Origin: Ophiodon elongatus
Taxonomy: Eukaryota; Chordata; Actinopteri; Perciformes; Hexagrammidae
Reading direction: 5' to 3'
DNA: 64,000 nucleotides
Assembly: GCA_016806645.1 (NCBI GenBank)
Contig: JACSYO010000981.1
Coordinates: forward strand, 675,001 to 739,000
Part shown: positions 58,400-64,000 of the stretch, in pieces
Numbering within the stretch: the first letter of the stretch is position 1
How the letters are laid out: each line of letters starts with the position of its first letter
The notes under the pieces: generated by a model
Databases searched by the model: none
What the model saw: only the letters and a program-made list of their open reading frames with translations
What the model was told of the DNA's origin: nothing
Program-made: the position numbers and the translations under genes

Positions 58400-58532
58400 G
58401 TCTGCTTCCAGCGTGAGGACCTTTCCACTCTTTGTGTCCGAGGTGAAGGTTTCTCTCCTGGCTCTCAACAAAGGGGGGTGGGGTGCTGGGGTGGGGGTCA
58501 CTGGTTAGAAGTGACACTCAACGCTTAAGCTT

Positions 58533-58535
<3 letters not shown>

Positions 58536-58566
<31 letters not shown>
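58536..58566. repeat. (CA)n microsatellite
   Basis: About 15 CA units just upstream of klhl10. Confidence 0.95.
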
Positions 58567-58570
<4 letters not shown>

Positions 58571-61500
58571 CATGACGGGATTCTAGAATTATTATGACGT
58601 CACAGAACGCCGAACACCGAGCCAACGTTCCAATGACGAGTTCTGTTAAAAAAAGAAAAAAGATGATTGACAGTTTGTGGCGGTGTTCTATGATGACGGT
58701 GTTTGCTGTAATGCACATTAATCTAATCACATTTTTACTGTAGTTGAAGGCAAAAAAAAAAAAAAACGAAACACAAGCCATGTGTGGCAATGTGTTGATA
58801 TACAATGCTGCTCTGGAAACTTAAGAACCCTAATACCATGTGCACAAGATGAATGTTGAGTTTGCCAGAAGCCGTTTCACAGGAAGGGTTTTCAATTTTT
58901 TATTTTTCATAGAGTATGCATGGGGCCCTCAAACATCTCGTGGTGAGAAACTCTTCTGCATCTCAGGTCTAAAGGAACAAAACATTTTTTTCTGAAGTTC
59001 AGATCCATCTGCTTCCTCTTTAGTTCAGCTTTGACTCTTTGCCTCGTCATAAAAATATTAAAATTTAATTTTCAGTCAGGACGCTATTATGTTGCATATA
59101 GATATGCATACGTGTATATCTACGTTGGTCTATCCTGTGTCATGATAACAATGTCTATGTCTTTAATTGATCAGGTTTTATTCAGTGATGTATATCAACT
59201 GTTCGGTACTTTTTTTGCAGCTGAGATAGCACACATTTCAGATATGGAAGAATCAAAAAGACTATGTAAGTAACTAGTATTAATTCTGTAAAATAAGGTT
59301 AAATTAAATGATCAAGATAGTTGAGATGGGAGTGGGTTTGCTCTTCCCGCCATAAAGTGCACCCCCTTCCCCAAGAAGAAAAGGCAACAAGAGGACTCCT
59401 CTCTCTCGTGTCTACGCAGCACTTCGACTCTGGACCTTGATTTTTATTTATTTATTTTTTGTTCAGTAGTTAGTCAAATACATATTTTGTTTATCAAGAA
59501 ACCTTGAAAAGAACTCCGTAGCAATCCTGAGATGAAGATTTTATTGATTAATATTGAATACTTTTCCTTATTTTTACAAAATGGTTGGGGTCCAAAATTG
59601 AATCTTCTGTTAAATTCTGTTAGTTAAACTAATGATGGCTTACGGCAGAAGCTGAGTGCCTTTTCTTTTGTTGTACTAATTTATGGGGTTGTAAGTCATA
59701 ATTGAACTATTTATAATTGTTACATATCTTGATATTAGTTATTATTTATTAAATCTGCGACCAGCAACAACGATTTGTCATGAACGGTGTAATTTTAACT
59801 TTAAAAAGACAAAAAAAAACTGACAAGCAACCAACTTAAAAGTGTGGATTTTGACCTTTAATTGACTTTATGAAAAATACACATTTAATATCAATGGCCA
59901 AAGTGCAAAACCTATCTGCAAAATGATCCAGGAAAAGTGGGAATAACCTCCTGTCTGCACTTTGTATATATATTTTTTTTATTTTATTTTGTATCCTTAA
60001 CAAATAGCGTTCTGCAAGAAAACAAGTTATTTTTTTTGTATTCTCAAAAAAGTGCATTTTTCAGATAGGAGGTTTTGCTCTTCGGCCATAGATGTGTGTT
60101 ATCTGGTTCCAGTTTGTTATCCACTGAAACGCTGTCGTTACAGAAAGGTACGACCTCTACTGGAGGAGTCGTGGTAGTGCAGTATGATTCCGGAGAGGGA
60201 AACAGGAACCACACAGCAAGCAGCTGAGAAAAGATCTCAGGAAAGTCTACGAAGCACGTCAGGGTCAAAATGTTGCTGAAATCCTTCATGGAATAAAGTG
60301 GTTGTGTCGGACATTTTTTGCATTTTTCTTTTCTTTAACTTACCTGTTGAATTATATTTGAATGAAGACCAAATGACAGGTCAAAAATCCTCTAGTCTCT
60401 ACTCTTAAATAAAAACATCCAAAGTCACAGAAGGTTGTGACATTGGGGGTAATTTTAACTGTAATCTTCTTTACCTTTACAAAACACTCGTCTCGATCGA
60501 CTTCTGAAAGCTTCAACAAAAAGAGAAAGTAAACCATTTTTTATTAAGTTTTATAAAACTTCTTGAAATATTTTTTTTTCTGTATACAGACAAATGAAAA
60601 TCAAATATGAGCGAAAACAAATGATACATAATGTTCAGGCCTTGACAGAGAACTGTTTAAAGTAATTCATATGAAACTGTTGTATCAAAAATTATTCGGG
60701 GGGGGAATAAGTCACACTTCCTATCCTTAAACATATAAATTTCAGGGTTATGGTTTGTGTCCTCATTTAAAATAAAAAAATAAACATGAGAAAGGGAATT
60801 TGTTGCTGCTTCTCGTCTACACACAGGTAGGACTGAGCAATATGTATAAATTAGTATTAATAATTTTAATACCAAATACCAATTGTGAGAATTGAATAGA
60901 ATTGTGAAACCTTAAAGTCTATTACACTTTACATTCAATGTTTATTTGCTATACCAAAATACGTTATATAAAAAGGAATCTGATCTACTTTTCTTGATAT
61001 TTCATTATTTCTACGTTACCCAGCTCTGCATACTATTAATACTGTTTAATACTTTTTTTTCTCATCCGTTATTGTAGATATTGCATTTTGGAGTTTTAGG
61101 GTTTTATTCAATTAAAAGACCAGATAGTCTATTGGAAAGCAAACAATCACGTTTTGAAATGTTTCCTCAATCTTCCAGGATTTATTTGTAAAAACTCAAA
61201 CCTCGTCTAGTACACACTTATAAACAGAATTACCATATATCAATCGCATCTGTCCAAAAGAATGCATGAAAACAAAAAAAACGGGAAGTTTTAGTCTGTA
61301 AACGAGAAAAAAAAAAAACGCTTGCAAACGGGGGACACAAAAACCAAAGCATGTCTATTGTCTTTGACTATGAGGACACAACCTATCGGATCACCGTCTC
61401 TGTGAAGTGGTGCTGAAACGAGACCGGTGACCACATGCGTTCATGGAGCGACCAAAAAGCAACATGCACCTAACCCAATCTGATGATATCTTCTCTAATT

Positions 61501-61761
61501 TTACACACACATACATATCGAGACCCCCCCCCCCTACGGGGGGGTCAATAAAAAGCCACCAACTGAAAACCAAAGAAATAAAACTAATGAATGGTACATC
61601 CTCTTCACAGTGTAGTCACAAACTCTTGAGAACCCGTGAGAGCAAATGGCATTCCTTTGCTCACAGAATCCACAATATACCACGCAGAAAGACACTTTGA
61701 TTGACACGACCGTACAGTCAACATTTATGTCTGTCTAAGCATTGCTTCTTTACCCCGCCCC

Positions 61762-61792
61762 TCCTCCTCCTCCTCCTCCTCCTCCTCCTCCT
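61762..61792. repeat. (CCT)n microsatellite
   Basis: About ten CCT units followed by an A-rich stretch, in the presumed rprd1b 3' UTR. Confidence 0.9.
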
Positions 61793-62144
61793 AAAAATAA
61801 TAAAAAAAAAAAAGTAAAAACAAACAGGAAACAAACTCGTTCTAAGCTGGTGGAGTGGAATCCTTGTCGATCGAGCAAGTGCTGGAAAAAAGATCCAGGC
61901 CAACAGAGTCTCTGTTCTCCTCTGCAGAGCGTTTTGATTTCACCAAACCGTGCTGCTAATGTCCCTCCCTCACTCTTGTCTTGCAGGATTGCCGAAGGGA
62001 GGTTCGACCACGTGTGCCCTCCGACTGGTGACACGGCTGGAAATTGTTCTGTGAATCAAACACGTGGCTGGGTTTGGGCGAAGAGGGGCATGGGGGGTGG
62101 TTGTTTTTTCTTCCCGGGGGGGAGGGGGAGGGGGCAAAGACCTC

Positions 62145-63157
62145 TCAGTCGGTGGAGAAGAGATCTCCGGCCGAGGGCAGCGGGGCCAGACCCCCGGTCA
62201 CGTTGGGCAGGAGGGAGAGGTCGGGGAGACTCTGGATGTGGGACTTTAGCTCTTTCCTAACCTGGGTCACTCTCGCCAGTTTCTGTTTGTACTCCTGCGG
62301 AGGACAAGATGACACGACACAAATATGAAACACATGTTGGTCACAGACTGTGGCTTCAGAAGACAATTAAGACGCATCACAACTTGGGTCTTATTACGTA
62401 TCCTTTAGACCATCGGTCCAAAGAGTTACTGTCACACTGTGCTCAAAAGTATTCTCTGAAATCTGGAAACATGTATGGGTCATACAAGCCAGAAAACTCA
62501 ACTACCGCCTGACTTTTATTTTTATCTACGTCGCCGTGTATCCAGATGCCAGCAATTAATGGCGAGTACGAGGATTACACACGAAGGAATTATGGCCCGA
62601 AAGTATAATAAATCGTAAATAGACCTAACGTGTAATAAACCAGAATGTAAACCAGGTTGACTGATCACCTGTGTTTACATATTTTATTGCTGGCTCAGCC
62701 AAGCTGGGTAAAGGCTGCTGGATTTACAGTTCATCAAGAAACTACAGGCTACATGTGGATCGCACATTCCACTTGGTATCAGAGTTAAAAAAAAGACAAA
62801 GATTTGACTCAAATCAGATCTTTGCCTTTTAATTACGGGTTTGCTGTCTGAGTGCTCACTTCTCAACCGAGGGGTAAAAAGTAACTTGGCTCTGAAGCAG
62901 AAACTTCCACACAAACCGATCCAGACGGAGGTCGTCGTTTCGGTTCTCGTTCTACTAACATTAGCGCATGCGGTGCCTTGCCTCTAGTTTCTTTTCTCTC
63001 TCCATGAGCGCCTCCCTCTGGCTGTTGATGTACTCCGTCAGCATGCGGGCCAGCTGCCTCCGGTCCTCCAGCTCCGCGGCCAGGCGGCCGTTGTACTCCG
63101 CCAGCAGCAAACACGCTTCGTCCACCGTCTTCGACAGCTTGTCCGCCGCCTCCTTGT
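62145..63157 (-). CDS. rprd1b: RPRD1B (CREPT), last two coding exons (partial)
   Basis: Exons on the minus strand: 63157-62982 and 62294-62145 (stop 62147-62145). The first encodes KLSKTVDEACLLLAEYNGRL, AAELEDRRQLARMLTEYI and ALMEREKKLE. The second encodes EYKQKLARVTQVRKELKSHI, SLPDLSLLPNVTGG and LAPLPSAGDLFSTD, essentially the vertebrate RPRD1B C-terminus. RPRD1B binds the phosphorylated RNA polymerase II CTD through an N-terminal CID (not in this window) and dimerises through this C-terminal coiled coil, acting in CTD dephosphorylation and transcription. The strongly conserved end (LFSTD) distinguishes it from RPRD2. The intron between the exons starts with GC (GAG|GCAAGG) rather than GT. 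The 63157 exon starts in phase 2 and needs upstream exons beyond 64,000. Confidence 0.93.
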
Positions 63158-64000
63158 CTGGATTGGGAGTCGAAGCGGGTCGTTAATTAAAACTTCACAA
63201 CGGTTCTTTAACGAAGCTCCAGATTAAATTGCTTTATGTGGCCAGGAAATGTACAGCAATGAGGTGGAGGTCTGATTCCCCCTCACTCCCATCGACTAAT
63301 GTTCTGCGGACACGAACGGTTGTATTCCTCTAGAAAAGATTACATATAGTCTCAGGAAGAAGTATAATAAAGCCTTATTTGGAGAACATGGGTACAACAG
63401 TAACATAGGACTCACTATTTGGAGCTCTGAGTTACAACATACACCGAGTCCCCCTATGCACCGACTTTTATATTTTTGTTTGGGTGGTGGGGGTTATTTA
63501 TTTATTTAATTTACTTAATTTTATTTCATCTATTTGTGTATTTTTTTCCCCCTTTCTTAAACTTGTTACGTAACTTTTTGTAATGTTTAATTAAACATTA
63601 ATTAAATGCTCTGCACATTCTCTTGCATTGTTAAAATATTAAGAAAAATAAAATATTCCCCCCCAAATAAATGGGTTGTTAAGGTCACAGAATATGACTT
63701 TTATTTTCCATTTATTTATGTACGGGGCATTTAAATTTAGACAACTGAATCTTTTTTTTTTTACTATGATATATTTTGTCTCAACTTTTTCTTATGTTTC
63801 TTTTATTTAGTACTGTATAGTTCCTACATTGATCAGCATGCGCTGTAACGTGGACACTAAACTTAAGAAGCTATGAGAGCAGCTCCTGAGTTGTTAATTG
63901 TTTAAATTTACTTTCTACATTATATGCATTGTTTGATTTATATTTCTTTGTAGTTTATCTTGACTTTCTATTGTTTGTGTGTGCATTTTTCACATTACTT
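63158..64000. other. rprd1b intron, no exon seen
   Basis: AT-rich sequence with TTTATTTATTTAATTTA runs. No conserved coding segment recognised; the next upstream rprd1b exon must lie beyond the window. Confidence 0.6.

Larger units (their letters stand above)
58400..62144. other. Gene-free region: klhl10 upstream DNA and rprd1b 3' UTR
   Basis: No coding exon recognised. The right part (probably from about 61,100 or earlier to 62,144) is likely the rprd1b 3' UTR read on the minus strand; several TTTATT motifs (polyadenylation signal on minus), for example near 61,188 and 60,940, are candidate ends. It includes a CA array (58,536-58,566), a C10/G7 palindrome near 61,526-61,546 and a CCT array (61,762-61,792). 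Confidence 0.5.

Noticed and set aside
58400..58501. Extending klhl10 upstream to 58,501 in the open frame
   Set aside because: There is no ATG there; the frame opens at GTG. The only ATG of this exon is at 58,399, so any extra N-terminus would need another exon.
61742..62260. 172-codon frame on the plus strand over the rprd1b last exon
   Set aside because: The minus strand here encodes the conserved RPRD1B C-terminus; the plus-strand frame is its shadow plus CCT repeat.

Overview
The window is vertebrate nuclear DNA, almost certainly from a teleost (probably percomorph) fish. The genes are split by many GT-AG introns and are loose. Microsatellites (CA, GA/CT, GATA, CTC and TTC) are abundant. 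The interspersed repeats carry typical teleost signatures: non-LTR retroelement 3' tails ending in TATC or TTA repeats, and hAT-type elements with 8-bp target duplications. Nothing bacterial, phage or CRISPR-like is present.

Layout. 1-24,271 holds no recognisable coding exon. It has a GC-rich possible promoter/first exon near 3.95-4.24 kb, then about 20 kb of repeat-rich DNA that could be the first intron of the next gene. 24,272-40,720 (+) is a large RhoGEF gene of the KIAA1755/PLEKHG4/ARHGEF40 family, with 22 coding exons reconstructed in one consistent frame plus a possible alternative last exon. 43,895-53,638 (+) is a complete 15-exon transglutaminase (TGM2-type, 681 aa). 54,730-58,399 (-) is a 5-exon KLHL10-type BTB-BACK-Kelch gene, convergent with the transglutaminase. 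62,145-63,157 (-) holds the last two coding exons of RPRD1B (CREPT); its 5' exons lie beyond the right edge.

Context. RPRD1B, TGM2 and KIAA1755 are neighbours on human chromosome 20q11, so this is an old conserved block, which supports naming the RhoGEF gene as the KIAA1755 orthologue. KLHL10 is elsewhere in mammals (17q21), so its presence between tgm2 and rprd1b is a lineage difference. The four genes have unrelated roles: Rho signalling, protein cross-linking, ubiquitin-ligase substrate adaptor, and RNA polymerase II CTD regulation. There is no operon-like logic.

The most interesting points are: (1) the fish KIAA1755-type gene keeps a full DH-PH module plus an in-frame insert; (2) it may end in an alternative exon with a PDZ-binding tail; (3) substitutions in the transglutaminase's predicted GTP pocket and redox switch; (4) a GC-AG intron in rprd1b; (5) several young tandem arrays with higher-order structure, one born inside a retroelement. 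Comparisons with human proteins rest on recalled sequences and need an alignment.
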